Assembly (NCBI RefSeq): GCF_004362215.1 | Contig: NZ_SNWR01000002.1 | Location: forward strand, 558,001-622,000 | Origin: Paractinoplanes brasiliensis | GTDB lineage: Bacteria > Actinomycetota > Actinomycetes > Mycobacteriales > Micromonosporaceae | Direction: 5' to 3' | Length of the DNA stretch: 64,000 nt | Part shown: positions 35,153-43,837 of the stretch, piece by piece | Layout of the letters: every line of letters starts with the position of its first letter | Position numbering within the stretch: position 1 is the stretch's first letter | Program-made: the position numbers and the translations under genes | Notes under the pieces: model-generated | What the model was told of the DNA's origin: nothing | Database searches by the model: none | The model's input: the letters and a program-made list of their open reading frames with translations, nothing else

Positions 35153-35704
35153 TTAGTCCATGTCCCCGGCGTTCAGGTATTGCGCCGGCACGGCATCTGT
35201 GAGCCAGACACCGTTGGCACTGCGGTAGAAGAGGTGCCCGTCGTCTGCCATCGCCTTCGCGTCGACCGTGAGGACGATGACCGGGCCGGCGCGGCGGGAA
35301 CCGACGCGCCGAGCGGTGTCTGTGTCGGCGGACAAGTGCACATGGTGACGGCGAGCGCGGTTCAGGCCCGTAGCGCGGATCGAGTCAAGCGCGGCAGCGC
35401 TGGTCCCGTGGTAAAGCCATCGTGGTGGTGGCTGCGCCACGAGCAGGAGGTCGACCGGGACTGAATGCCCCTGATTCGCCCTGACGCGTTCGATTCCGTC
35501 CGTACCGCACTGGACGGTGTAGCGTTGCTTGTCATCGCCGGCAACGACAGTGTCGAGTTCCGCTCGGCTGATGCCCAGAGCGGCGAGGAACTCATCGACC
35601 GGAACCCAGCCGCCCCTCTCCAGCAGTAGGCCGAACCGGTCAGGCGCGTGCCTCAACGCCAACGACATCCGCTTGCTCAACTTGACAATGTTTCGATGGT
35701 GCAT
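35153..35704 (-). CDS. kptA: RNA 2'-phosphotransferase, Tpt1/KptA family
   Basis: The 183-residue protein is full length for the family. It begins with KLSKRMSLALRHAPDRFGLL (first catalytic Arg/His region), has a winged-helix half with WVPVDEFLAAL, and an ADP-ribosyltransferase-like half with WLYHGTSAAALDSI, HHVHLSAD and VLTVDAKAM. Tpt1/KptA enzymes transfer an internal RNA 2'-phosphate to NAD+; in bacteria the physiological target is uncertain, and NAD+-dependent ADP-ribosylation of nucleic-acid ends is known in vitro. The ATG at 35704 marks the start of homology. It lies about 100 bases downstream of a P-loop kinase on the same strand. Confidence 0.92.
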   Translation of the reverse strand: MHHRNIVKLSKRMSLALRHAPDRFGLLLERGGWVPVDEFLAALGISRAELDTVVAGDDKQRYTVQCGTDGIERVRANQGHSVPVDLLLVAQPPPRWLYHGTSAAALDSIRATGLNRARRHHVHLSADTDTARRVGSRRAGPVIVLTVDAKAMADDGHLFYRSANGVWLTDAVPAQYLNAGDMD

Positions 35705-35807
35705 AGCCGTATTGTCACCGGCCGACACCCGTTTCCTCGAACGATTTCTCGTGCTCGCCGGTCCCGAACTGGACGCGGTGCCCCACGGAATGTAATGCGC
35801 TCCACAA

Positions 35808-36434
35808 TCAACCGTCCTCGTCGGTCGTGGCGGTCCGGCGCACGCGGCGGGGATCGAGGTAGCAGACCGGTGCCGGCACGGTGCCGGCAGGCGTCTCGAG
35901 CGATTCGACGATTCGTTCGACGACATCTTCCGGCGCCGCTCTCGTGGTATCGCCGACGAGGTCGTAGTTACGCAGCCAGGTCTTGTCGACGCCGTATCGC
36001 GACAGGAACCGCTGCCGTTCGCTGTCGCTGCGAAGGCCCAATTGGCGAGCGGCCTCGTCCAGGTCGCGATAGTTCTCGACCGGGTCGCCGACCCGGCCAA
36101 GCACGCGCCGCACCGCCACGATCGGCTCGGTGACCAGGTGCACCTTCAAGGCGTCAGTGAAGAAGTACCAGGCCAGCCGGCTGTCGACCACCAGACGCTC
36201 GCCGCCGGCCGCGATGTCATGCTGCAGCTGGTCGATGTAGTGGTCAACCTTGTCGTCCAACTCCGCGTGCACGTTGAACTGCAATGCGGTCATGCCATGC
36301 TCCGCGGCCATCCGACGATAAAGATCCCCGATGCTGACCCGGCGCACCCCCAGCCGGTCCGCCAGCATCACCGACACGGTGGTCTTGCCACCGCCGAGAT
36401 CACCGTTCAGGACGACCGTCCGGCCTCGCATCAT
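35808..36434 (-). CDS. cytidylate-kinase-like P-loop kinase
   Basis: The 208-residue protein has a Walker A motif GDLGGGKTT near the N-terminus (after RTVVLN), then SIGDLYRRMAAEHGM and VVDSRLAWYF, as in CMP-kinase-like/AAA_33 small-molecule kinases. The substrate may be a nucleotide or RNA end; this cannot be decided from the sequence. Two adjacent ATGs (36434 and 36431) are possible. It precedes kptA in the same orientation and may form an RNA- or nucleotide-processing pair with it, which is inference from adjacency. Confidence 0.75.
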   Translation of the reverse strand: MMRGRTVVLNGDLGGGKTTVSVMLADRLGVRRVSIGDLYRRMAAEHGMTALQFNVHAELDDKVDHYIDQLQHDIAAGGERLVVDSRLAWYFFTDALKVHLVTEPIVAVRRVLGRVGDPVENYRDLDEAARQLGLRSDSERQRFLSRYGVDKTWLRNYDLVGDTTRAAPEDVVERIVESLETPAGTVPAPVCYLDPRRVRRTATTDEDG

Positions 36435-36727
36435 CGGCCAACGGTAACGGTTCGGAGTACCGGCGTGGCGTCGAGAAGATCGGCACCGTCTACCCACAGG
36501 GACGTCCCCGCCCCCACCCTCGCCGTCGAACGACCCAAGGTCACGTGCACGGATTTGCCGCGTCGAGGGCGTTGCCGCCCTTGTCGGCAGCGACGCACCG
36601 TGAGTTACGACTACCTCTTCTGTTTCCGATCAGCCTGTTGCTGTCCCCCGTCGACGAGCGTGTGCTGCGCGCAGCAGTGGCCGCGTACCTGGGCCGGTAC
36701 CGTGGTGAGTCCCGTGTACACACCGGC

Positions 36728-37039
36728 TCATTGCTCCACCTGTTCGCCATCGTGCAAGTAGCTGCCGTCCATGCCGGGCAGATCGATGCCGTAAAGAAGT
36801 CCGAGCGCCCACCACACGGCATCGTCGACGACCAGCTGATCGCCTGGAGTCACGTGCCATTGAGCAGCCCACCGGTCTGCTTCGTCACGGGTACGCGTGC
36901 CGGCCAGCACGGCGGTGAACCACTCTTCGATCTCTTCCCGGGAGGGCGAAGGCCCGGCCATTCCTACAACCTGCCGCACTCGGTCGGTAGACGCACGGAT
37001 CAGCCGCCGATCGTGCGTGTTGCGGCTGTTGTGGTTCAT
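36728..37039 (-). CDS. small acidic protein coupled to an APH-like kinase
   Basis: The 103-residue protein has no recognised domain. Its core reads EEIEEWFTAVLAGTRTRDEADRWA, and its C-terminus is VVDDAVWWALGLLYGIDLPG. The ATG at 37039 overlaps the stop of the upstream phosphotransferase (ATGA), so the two are translationally coupled; an ATG two codons earlier is less likely. The helical, Trp-rich acidic character suggests a protein-binding accessory. Confidence 0.65.
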   Translation of the reverse strand: MNHNSRNTHDRRLIRASTDRVRQVVGMAGPSPSREEIEEWFTAVLAGTRTRDEADRWAAQWHVTPGDQLVVDDAVWWALGLLYGIDLPGMDGSYLHDGEQVEQ

Positions 37040-38004
37040 TGACATTCGGTAAGCCAGCCGGTCCATTCGGGGATCCGGCGCAGCGACTTCGCGGTGCCGT
37101 TCAGGCGGGCGAGGCATTCGGTGGCCGCTCGTGCGCGGCCGGCGGGATCGTCGCCGCGGTGGCCCAGAGCGCGCCACAGGAGCCACTCGGCTGTGCGCAG
37201 CTGCCCGTCTACGATGCCGTGGAACAGGGCCGGGTCGGCTGCGATCGGGCGACCTCCGGCCCGGCGGTAAGCGGCGATGGTGCGTGCGAAGGGTCGTTGC
37301 TGTTCGAATCCCATGGCCAGGGCGGAGCGCAGGAGTTCGTGTTCGGCTGAGTCGGGGCCGGCGCTGTCCCAGTCGAGCAGGACCGGCCCGGTTGCGGTGA
37401 GCAGGACGTTGTCGTCTTTGATGTCGCGGTGGCTGGCGACCGGCGTCAGCTGTGGGCTGGGCCGGGCGAGGTGCGCCAGCGCCGCGGCAACCGTCGGCAG
37501 GTGCCGGCGGATCCGTTGGGTGAAGTGCGTGTCGTGACCCCTGAGCCATTCGTGCCAGGCGTCCAGCGGGTACAGGCAGGGCTGCGGGGTCAGGGTGCCG
37601 CCGTCTCGGCGGTGCAGGACGGTGAGGGTGGCGCCGGTCCAGTCGGCGAGATCGTCGTCGGGTTCGGTGGGGTTCTGCCCCTCGCACCAGCGGTGCAGCT
37701 GCCAGCGGTGCTGGATGCCGTCGAGGGCGAGTTCGGCTACCCGGGGGCGCAGCCGTTCGGGCACGCTGACACCGTCGGCGGACGCGGCCCGTTCGATGTC
37801 GGCCGCGGCGTGGTAGGCGTCCCACCACCACTGCTCAGCGACGACGTTCAGCCGCTTGGCGGCGTATCGCCCGGTCCCTGTATGAAGGTGGAACACCGCG
37901 TGGGAGATGCCTGCGTCGACGCGGGCCAGCGGTGCGACCGGCCGACCGACGTCGAAGGCAGCGGCGACAGCTTCCGCCCATCGCCAGTTCGGGTCTTCAC
38001 CCAT
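37036..38004 (-). CDS. aminoglycoside-phosphotransferase-fold (APH/ChoK-like) kinase
   Basis: The 322-residue protein has the APH/choline-kinase fold: N-lobe AAKRLNVVAEQWWWDAYHAA, catalytic loop SHRDIKDDNVLL near 195 and metal-binding LLDWDSAGPDSAEHELLR near 212. Family members phosphorylate antibiotics, homoserine, choline, fructosamine or other small molecules; no feature assigns a substrate. It is followed by a coupled small acidic gene. Start ATG at 38004. Confidence 0.85.
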   Translation of the reverse strand: MGEDPNWRWAEAVAAAFDVGRPVAPLARVDAGISHAVFHLHTGTGRYAAKRLNVVAEQWWWDAYHAAADIERAASADGVSVPERLRPRVAELALDGIQHRWQLHRWCEGQNPTEPDDDLADWTGATLTVLHRRDGGTLTPQPCLYPLDAWHEWLRGHDTHFTQRIRRHLPTVAAALAHLARPSPQLTPVASHRDIKDDNVLLTATGPVLLDWDSAGPDSAEHELLRSALAMGFEQQRPFARTIAAYRRAGGRPIAADPALFHGIVDGQLRTAEWLLWRALGHRGDDPAGRARAATECLARLNGTAKSLRRIPEWTGWLTECQ

Positions 38005-38529
38005 TGCCCGGCAGCCGGGCGCGGACCGCAGCCGTACTCCTGCGCATCAGCGAATCGTAGGGAGTTATCGGCGCTGCGACATCCGGATTTGCCGTCGAGA
38101 GAGCGTGTCCGGAAGGTGTCGATCAGGTCGTGCCGTGACCGGTGCGGGCGTCGGCCGCCGCGAGTCCGGCGCGCATCGCGTCTCGCGCTTCAGGTTCCCA
38201 CGGCCCGGAGCAGGCCAGGGGAATCTCGGCCATGGCCCGATCCTCACCCACCCGGCTGGCACCGAGCCACCGAGAAATCCACCCGGCCAGGGCTTCGACC
38301 ATCACGCTGCGTGCCTACCGCTGCGGCGACCGTCGCACTGTCGTGCCGATGTGGGTACACGTGATCTTGATGGCAGGGCCGACGATCGGTACGGCTTCCG
38401 CCTGTGCGGTGAATCGGTCATCCTTTGTTACCGCGCGGTGACCAGGCACGTGTCGGCGTAAACCAGAGCACGGCTGAGTCGTGCGGGAATTGGGTGGTCC
38501 GATCCGCACGTCGTCGCTACGGTCGCGTG
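38005..38529. other. intergenic region between divergent genes
   Basis: Promoters of the reverse APH-like kinase and the forward methyltransferase must lie here. A 60-codon reverse frame at 38123-38305 (containing MAEIPLACSGPWEPEARDAM) has coding-like wording but no RBS or family match. No tRNA or riboswitch-like structure was seen. Confidence 0.4.
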
Positions 38530-39456
38530 GTGGCCTACCAGCATCCGCTCGCTTACACGTTGGGGCTCGAGGGCGTGTCGTTGCTGCGTGCCTTCGCCGG
38601 CGACTACGACCGGGACTTCGTCGAAGCGCGGATCAGCGAGGTCCGGCGCCTTCTGGACAGCCCTGCACTGGACGGTGCCGGAGTCACCGCGGAGCAGGTC
38701 GACTCCCTGAACGGCTACAAGGTGTGGTCCGCGACCTATGATCAGCCAGGTAATGGGTTGTTCGCTGTCGAAGAACCCATCGTGCACGAGATCCTCGGCG
38801 CTCTGCCTCTGGGCGTGGCCTTGGACGCGGCTTGCGGCACCGGCAGGTACACCGGGTACCTGGCCGAGCAGGGCCACCACGTCATCGGCGTCGACAGTTC
38901 CCCGGACATGCTTGCTCACGCTCGTATCCGCGTTCCGAACGCGGAGTTGCGGCAGGGCGACCTGCGCGATCTTCCCCTGCCTGACGACCATGTAGACGTC
39001 GTCGTGTGTGCGCTGGCGCTGACTCACCTTCCGGATGTCGGGCCGGCGATCACCGAGTTTGCCCGAGTCCTGCGTCCTGGCGGCCATCTGGTGATCACGG
39101 ACGTGCACCAGGAACTCGTGGCGTTGGGCTCAGTGCCGCGCGTTCGTGCTGCCGACGGTGATCCTGGGCTACTTCCGGCTTTCCGGCATCGGGCTAGTGA
39201 CTATCTCCGCGTCGCCTTGCCGTTGGGCCTGCAGGTACGGCGGTGCGAGGAACCTCGGATGCTCGGCGATGCCAGCGGGAACATGCCCGCGGAAATCGTG
39301 ACGGGACCGTGGGACGCATGGCCTTGGTCGCTGCTGGGCATCGTCCCGGCGGCATTCGGCGCCGCCTGGGACGGAACACCGAGCCAAATTATCTGGCACT
39401 TCCAACTGGCGACAAGCGCAACCCCAGCTGCTGCCCCTTCTTCCACTATGCGCTGA
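38530..39456 (+). CDS. class I SAM-dependent methyltransferase
   Basis: The roughly 308-residue protein has an N-terminal helical extension (about 1-85) followed by a Methyltransf_11/25 domain: motif I ALDAACGTGRYTGYLAEQ, acidic loop VIGVDSSPDML, motif II/III LRDLPLPDDHVDVVVCALALTH and VLRPGGHLVITDVH. The long N-terminal region (LLRAFAGDYDRDFVEARI) is shared with actinobacterial methyltransferases of unknown target. Two consecutive GTGs (38527 and 38530) are possible starts. Confidence 0.82.
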   Translation: MAYQHPLAYTLGLEGVSLLRAFAGDYDRDFVEARISEVRRLLDSPALDGAGVTAEQVDSLNGYKVWSATYDQPGNGLFAVEEPIVHEILGALPLGVALDAACGTGRYTGYLAEQGHHVIGVDSSPDMLAHARIRVPNAELRQGDLRDLPLPDDHVDVVVCALALTHLPDVGPAITEFARVLRPGGHLVITDVHQELVALGSVPRVRAADGDPGLLPAFRHRASDYLRVALPLGLQVRRCEEPRMLGDASGNMPAEIVTGPWDAWPWSLLGIVPAAFGAAWDGTPSQIIWHFQLATSATPAAAPSSTMR

Positions 39457-39748
39457 GCTGGTCCTGACACCGTTTCCTATCGATGATGGTGGACGAGGCC
39501 CGACCCGAGACCGAGCGGCCGATCAGACCGTATCGAGCGGCAACGGCGCCATTGCCGAACTCTCGCCGCCCCCGATCTGAGTCGTTCCGGCCCTCCGACC
39601 GCATGATCACGTGCGCGGATCTGCCGCCGAGCGCGTGCGGACCACGGGGATCGGCTACAGAATGTGACGCCGTTGCGGACCCTGCGCATGCTGATGGCCG
39701 ATGTGCGAGCACCTGATCTTGTTGATCGGTCGGCTTGTGGCCACTCGG

Positions 39749-40720
39749 TCAGCGGCGCCGCCAGAGCGCGGGTGTGATCTGGTGCTCGGTCCGGAAACGT
39801 CGGATGAAGTAGCTGGCGTCGGGAAAGCCGACCCGGTGGGCGATCGCTGCCACCGTCAGGTCGGTCTCGGTCAGTAGCTGACGGGCCTCCTGCATGCGCC
39901 GCTCGGTGAGCCATTGCTGCACGGTTCGGCCGGTCCGGCGGCGTACCGAGGTGGTCAGGTGTCCCGGGGTCAGCGCCAGTTCGCCGGCCACGTCGGCCAG
40001 CGAGATCGGTTCGGCGAACCGGTGCTCGATGACGTCGAACACCGCGGCCAGCAGCGGTTCGTCGGCCGCGCGCAGTTCACCGGCGACGTCACGGGCCAGC
40101 CGGGCTGCCGCGACCAGCACGAGCATCAGGTGTGCGAGCGATGCCTCCGACCATCCGGTTCCACGGGTCTGCAGCTCGCTGTCGAGTGCGCTGATCCGCT
40201 CCACCCAGCTGGGCCGCTGTTCCGGTGGGACCCGCAGCCGCTGCGTCCGGTCGGCGCCGCAGGCGAACGGGAAGAGCAGGGGGTGGGCTCGCCACGAGTA
40301 TGCCCCGCCGCGGATCACATCGGCCGGGAAGAACACGACCCATCCGTCCTCGATGATTCGGTCGGCGGGCTGCGGAAAGGTCAGCACCTGGCCTGGCGCG
40401 ATCACAAACAGATCGCCGTCGGTCACGGTCCATGCGCGGTCGTCGATCAGGAAGCTGCCGCCGGCGCGATGTGCGTACAGGAGGACCAGGAAGTCGTGCG
40501 TATGCGTCTGCGGGCCGGGTAGCGGCTGCGGCGTCAGCGGCTGGTCGGGCAGCCGGGTCACCGCCACCGGCGGGATGCCGGGTAACCGGCGGAACACCGC
40601 GACCGGCACGCCGCCGGTGGTCCGCCGGGCCATGCGAGTCGGTCGTGCGTGCGCCGGAGCATCGGAAGAATGTCCTATCCCTGCCACGGATCCGGCGATG
40701 TCCTCGCTCTTCTTGGGCAC
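39749..40720 (-). CDS. AraC-family transcriptional regulator
   Basis: The roughly 323-residue protein has an N-terminal AraC-type cupin ligand domain (THTHDFLVLLYAHRAGGSFL, DGDLFVIAPGQVLTF) and a C-terminal double helix-turn-helix domain (ISLADVAGELALTPGHLTTS and LTVAAIAHRVGFPDASYFIRRF). The start is uncertain: GTG at 40720 gives an extra 29-residue N-terminus, whereas ATG at 40633 starts closer to the domain. It is divergent from the methyltransferase at 40773, which it may control. Confidence 0.87.
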   Translation of the reverse strand: MPKKSEDIAGSVAGIGHSSDAPAHARPTRMARRTTGGVPVAVFRRLPGIPPVAVTRLPDQPLTPQPLPGPQTHTHDFLVLLYAHRAGGSFLIDDRAWTVTDGDLFVIAPGQVLTFPQPADRIIEDGWVVFFPADVIRGGAYSWRAHPLLFPFACGADRTQRLRVPPEQRPSWVERISALDSELQTRGTGWSEASLAHLMLVLVAAARLARDVAGELRAADEPLLAAVFDVIEHRFAEPISLADVAGELALTPGHLTTSVRRRTGRTVQQWLTERRMQEARQLLTETDLTVAAIAHRVGFPDASYFIRRFRTEHQITPALWRRR

Positions 40721-40772
40721 AACGCTGAGGGTACGACCGAAGTTCGTCTGATCACTACCACGGGAGGCTGTC

Positions 40773-41402
40773 ATGACCGGAGCCGTACGGCCGTACATCC
40801 CGGCGATGGGCCGGCACTGGATGCTGTTTCTCTACGACCCGTTCACCCGGGCGGCCGGCATCTCCCAGGTGCACGGGCAGCTGCTCGATCGCGCCGGCGT
40901 TCAGCCCGGCCACCAGGTGCTGGAGGTCGGCTGCGGACCCGGCGACCTGCTCATGCGGCTCGGCCGCCGAGTGCCGGAAGCCGGCCTGATGGGGATCGAC
41001 CCCGACCCGGCCGCGCTGCGCAAGGCCCGCCGCAAGGCCGCCCGCCGTGGCCTGACGGTGCAGTTCACGCTCGCGTACGCTGACGAGCTGCCGCTGCCGG
41101 ACGACAGCCTCGACCGGGTGCTGTCCTCCTACATGCTCCACCACCTCGACGAGGAGCCACAGGTGGCGGCGATGCGCGAGATCCGCCGGATCCTGCGCCC
41201 CGGTGGCGAGCTGCACCTGCTGGACGCGGACGGGACACCACGCCCGGGCACGCGCGGCCACCAGCACCCGCGGCTGGCCGGGCACACCCCGGAACGGATC
41301 CAGGCGGTCATGCGCCAGGGTGGGCTGACCGAGGTCTCCCAGACCGGCCACGGCAGCCGCCGGATCGCCGGGCACTACGCCTTCTTCCGCGCAGTCGCCT
41401 GA
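40773..41402 (+). CDS. class I SAM-dependent methyltransferase (AraC-linked)
   Basis: The 209-residue protein has motif I VLEVGCGPGDLLMRLGRR, motif II GIDPDPAALRKARRKAARRG and post-motif segments YADELPLPDDSLDRVLSSYM and RILRPGGELHLLDADG. The substrate is unknown; it resembles phospholipid/ubiquinone-type small-molecule methyltransferases. A strong GGGAGG lies seven bases before the ATG. It is divergent from the AraC regulator with a 52-bp intergenic gap, a common regulator-target arrangement. Confidence 0.85.
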   Translation: MTGAVRPYIPAMGRHWMLFLYDPFTRAAGISQVHGQLLDRAGVQPGHQVLEVGCGPGDLLMRLGRRVPEAGLMGIDPDPAALRKARRKAARRGLTVQFTLAYADELPLPDDSLDRVLSSYMLHHLDEEPQVAAMREIRRILRPGGELHLLDADGTPRPGTRGHQHPRLAGHTPERIQAVMRQGGLTEVSQTGHGSRRIAGHYAFFRAVA

Positions 41403-42136
41403 GACCGCGGGCGCCTTGGCGGGCCCTGCCGAATGGGAACAATGGCATCGGGTCACCCGCACAGCGATCACCAAGCAGCACGTGACCACCCTCGCGGACA
41501 GGGCCACATCGGACAGCACCCGCCTGGTCCACTCGCACTGCGCCGGGCAACCGGCGCCCGCAAAGACCCGGCACCGTTCTACGCGACCCACACCCTCCGG
41601 GGCTTGCCCGAGCTGTATGCCGCGACGAGTGGCACGCACGGTTCCGAGGTAGCCCCGACGCAGCAGCGCATCGGGGCTACCCGACAGCGCGGGTCGGCCG
41701 CTGCCGGCTGCCTCGGCCGGACGGTTACTGCGACGCAATGGGTTTACGGCCGCGACAGTGTGGCGCGGAACGAACCGCCGGGACGCGACAGATGGTTCCT
41801 GAACAGGGAAAACAAGGTTCTCATTCGGCCACATACCGTCCTCTCCCGTTCGGCGTCCGGACCCCCGTACGGCCGGATCACCCGCTCCCCGGCGGCGACC
41901 CTGCGGAGCCCGTACGTGCTGAGGGGTCGCTCGGTCGGGTGCTGGTGATCGGCATCACGAACGGGGCGGCCCGGCGATGGTTAACGTTGAGTGAGCACAT
42001 CGGTCAGGGCCGACAGCGGTGACGGTCGTTACAGCGGGTGGAGCCCTGCGCCGCGACGGACTAGCGTGTCGATGTCTTCAAGCCTATCGGTAATGTGGGT
42101 TTTCGAGATCGTCGATGGTGTCTGTCAGGGTGCGGT
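41403..42136. other. long intergenic region upstream of metN
   Basis: About 730 bases contain no frame that I recognise as coding on either strand. The last part must hold the promoter of metNIQ. I looked for a SAM-responsive riboswitch, expected for methionine transport genes, and did not recognise a conserved core. Confidence 0.4.
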
Positions 42137-43129
42137 GTGATTGAGATCAGTGGGCTCCGGAAGGCGTACCGGGGCAAGGGGCGGCGTGACCACGAGGTCG
42201 TGGCAGTCGACGGCGTCGACCTCACGATCGGCGAGGGCGACGTCTTCGGCGTGCTCGGGCGCAGCGGCGCCGGCAAGAGCACGCTGTTGCGTTGCGTCAA
42301 CATGCTCGAACGCCCCGACGCAGGCACGGTCTCGGTCGGCGGGGTCGAGCTCACCACACTCAGCCGGCGGCGGCTGCGCCAGGCCCGCCACGGAATCGGG
42401 ATGATCCACCAGCATTTCGCGCTCCTCTCCTCCCGTACGGTGGCGGGGAATGTTGCTTTTGCGCTGGAAGTGACCGGCGTTCCCCGCGCCGAGCGCCGGA
42501 CCCGGGTCGCGGAGCTGCTCGAGCTCGTCGGGCTCAGCGAGCGCGCCGACGCGTACCCGGGTCAGCTCTCCGGCGGTCAGAAGCAGCGCGTCGGCATCGC
42601 CCGCGCCCTCGCCGCCCGTCCCAAGGTGCTGCTCTCCGACGAGGCGACCTCGGCGCTCGACCCCGAGACGACCGACTCGATCCTGCGGCTGCTGCTCGAC
42701 CTCAACCGGCGGCTCGGCCTCACCATCCTGCTGATCACCCACGAGATGACGGTCGTGAAGCGGATCTGCCGGTCCGCCGCCGTCATGCGCGACGGGCGGT
42801 TCGTCGAGTCGGGCCCGGTCGCCGAGCTGCTGCACCGGCCCGGCTCCGAGCTTGCCCGCGACCTGTTCCCGCTCGACGACTTCACGACGGTCCCGGGGCA
42901 GACCGTGATCGACGTCTCGGTCAGTGGCGAGGACGCCGACGCGCCGCTGCTCACCGAGGTCGCCCGCGAGCTCGACATCGACGTACGGGTGCTCAGCGGC
43001 TCGGTCGAGACCCTGGCCGCGGGGCGGGCCGGGCGGTGGCGGCTCGGCGTCCCCGGCGACGGCGCCGCCGCCATCCACCACCTGCGCTCGCGTGGCGCCG
43101 TCGTCACCCTGCCCGAGGAGAAGCCGTGA
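42137..43129 (+). CDS. metN: methionine ABC importer ATP-binding protein
   Basis: The 330-residue protein has an ABC ATPase domain with Walker A GRSGAGKST, Q-loop IHQHFALLSS, signature LSGGQKQR and Walker B VLLSDEATSALD. It is followed by a C-terminal NIL domain (about 250-330), the regulatory methionine-binding domain specific for MetN. It energises uptake of D/L-methionine with MetI and MetQ downstream. The GTG at 42137 starts VIEISGLRKAY; the frame extends upstream without homology. It overlaps metI by four bases (GTGA). Confidence 0.92.
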   Translation: MIEISGLRKAYRGKGRRDHEVVAVDGVDLTIGEGDVFGVLGRSGAGKSTLLRCVNMLERPDAGTVSVGGVELTTLSRRRLRQARHGIGMIHQHFALLSSRTVAGNVAFALEVTGVPRAERRTRVAELLELVGLSERADAYPGQLSGGQKQRVGIARALAARPKVLLSDEATSALDPETTDSILRLLLDLNRRLGLTILLITHEMTVVKRICRSAAVMRDGRFVESGPVAELLHRPGSELARDLFPLDDFTTVPGQTVIDVSVSGEDADAPLLTEVARELDIDVRVLSGSVETLAAGRAGRWRLGVPGDGAAAIHHLRSRGAVVTLPEEKP

Positions 43130-43782
43130 CCTGGTCCGAGTTGTCCGACCTGCTGGCCGTCGGGCTGCGGGAGACGGCGTGGATGGTCGGCGTCTCCACC
43201 GTGCTGACCGCGATCGGCGGCCTGCTGCTCGGCGTGCTGCTCGTGCTGACCGCGCCCGGTGGCCTGCTCGCCGCGCCGGTGGTGTCGTCGGTGCTGGGCT
43301 TCGTGGTGAACGTGGCCCGCTCGCTGCCGTTCATCATCCTGCTGGTCGCGGTCATCCCGTTCACCCGGGCCGTGGTCGGCACGACGATCGGCACCGACGC
43401 CGCGATCGTGCCGCTGACCATCGGCGCGATCCCGTTCTTCGCCCGCATTGTCGAGGCCGCGCTGCGGGAGGTGCCGCCCGACGTGGTCGCCGCGGCCACC
43501 GCGATGGGCGCGACCCGCACCCAGATCGTCGGCAAGGTGCTGCTGCGCGAGGCCCGTCCCGGCCTGGTCGCAGGTCTCACCATCACCGTCATCGCCCTGG
43601 TCGGCTACTCGGCCATGGCCGGCGTGGTCGGCGGCGGGGGTCTCGGCGACCTGGCCATCCGGTACGGGTACCAGCGCTTCGAGACCGAGGTCATGGTCGC
43701 CACCGTGGTCGTCCTCGTGGTCTTCGTCCAACTCGTCCAGATGGCGGGCGACGTCCTCGTCCGCCGGCTCTCCCACAAGTAG
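43126..43782 (+). CDS. metI: methionine ABC importer permease
   Basis: The 218-residue membrane protein has five predicted helices and is the MetI type of BPD_transp_1 permease. Typical features are NVARSLPFIILLVAVIPFTR and the coupling motif AATAMGATRTQIVGKVLL. Its short length and position between metN and metQ fit MetI. The GTG at 43126 overlaps the metN stop. Confidence 0.92.
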   Translation: MTWSELSDLLAVGLRETAWMVGVSTVLTAIGGLLLGVLLVLTAPGGLLAAPVVSSVLGFVVNVARSLPFIILLVAVIPFTRAVVGTTIGTDAAIVPLTIGAIPFFARIVEAALREVPPDVVAAATAMGATRTQIVGKVLLREARPGLVAGLTITVIALVGYSAMAGVVGGGGLGDLAIRYGYQRFETEVMVATVVVLVVFVQLVQMAGDVLVRRLSHK

Positions 43783-43784
43783 GA

Positions 43785-43804
43785 CCGGCTCTCCACGGAG
43801 CCGG
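43785..43804 (+). terminator. intercistronic hairpin between metI and metQ
   Basis: A 7-bp inverted repeat (CCGGCTC / GAGCCGG) lies a few bases after the metI stop and 34 bases before metQ. It may protect or partly terminate the transcript and so raise the ratio of binding protein to permease, a common pattern for solute-binding proteins. Confidence 0.4.
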
Positions 43805-43837
43805 CCACCCACAAACAGGTAGTAAGAAAGGTCGACC

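Noticed and set aside
38123..38305. Possible 60-residue reverse-strand gene
   Set aside because: The wording is slightly protein-like, but there is no RBS, no family and no coupling to a neighbour; kept only as a note in the intergenic entry.
41403..42136. SAM riboswitch upstream of metN
   Set aside because: No conserved core or pseudoknot pattern was recognised by eye; a covariance-model search would be needed.
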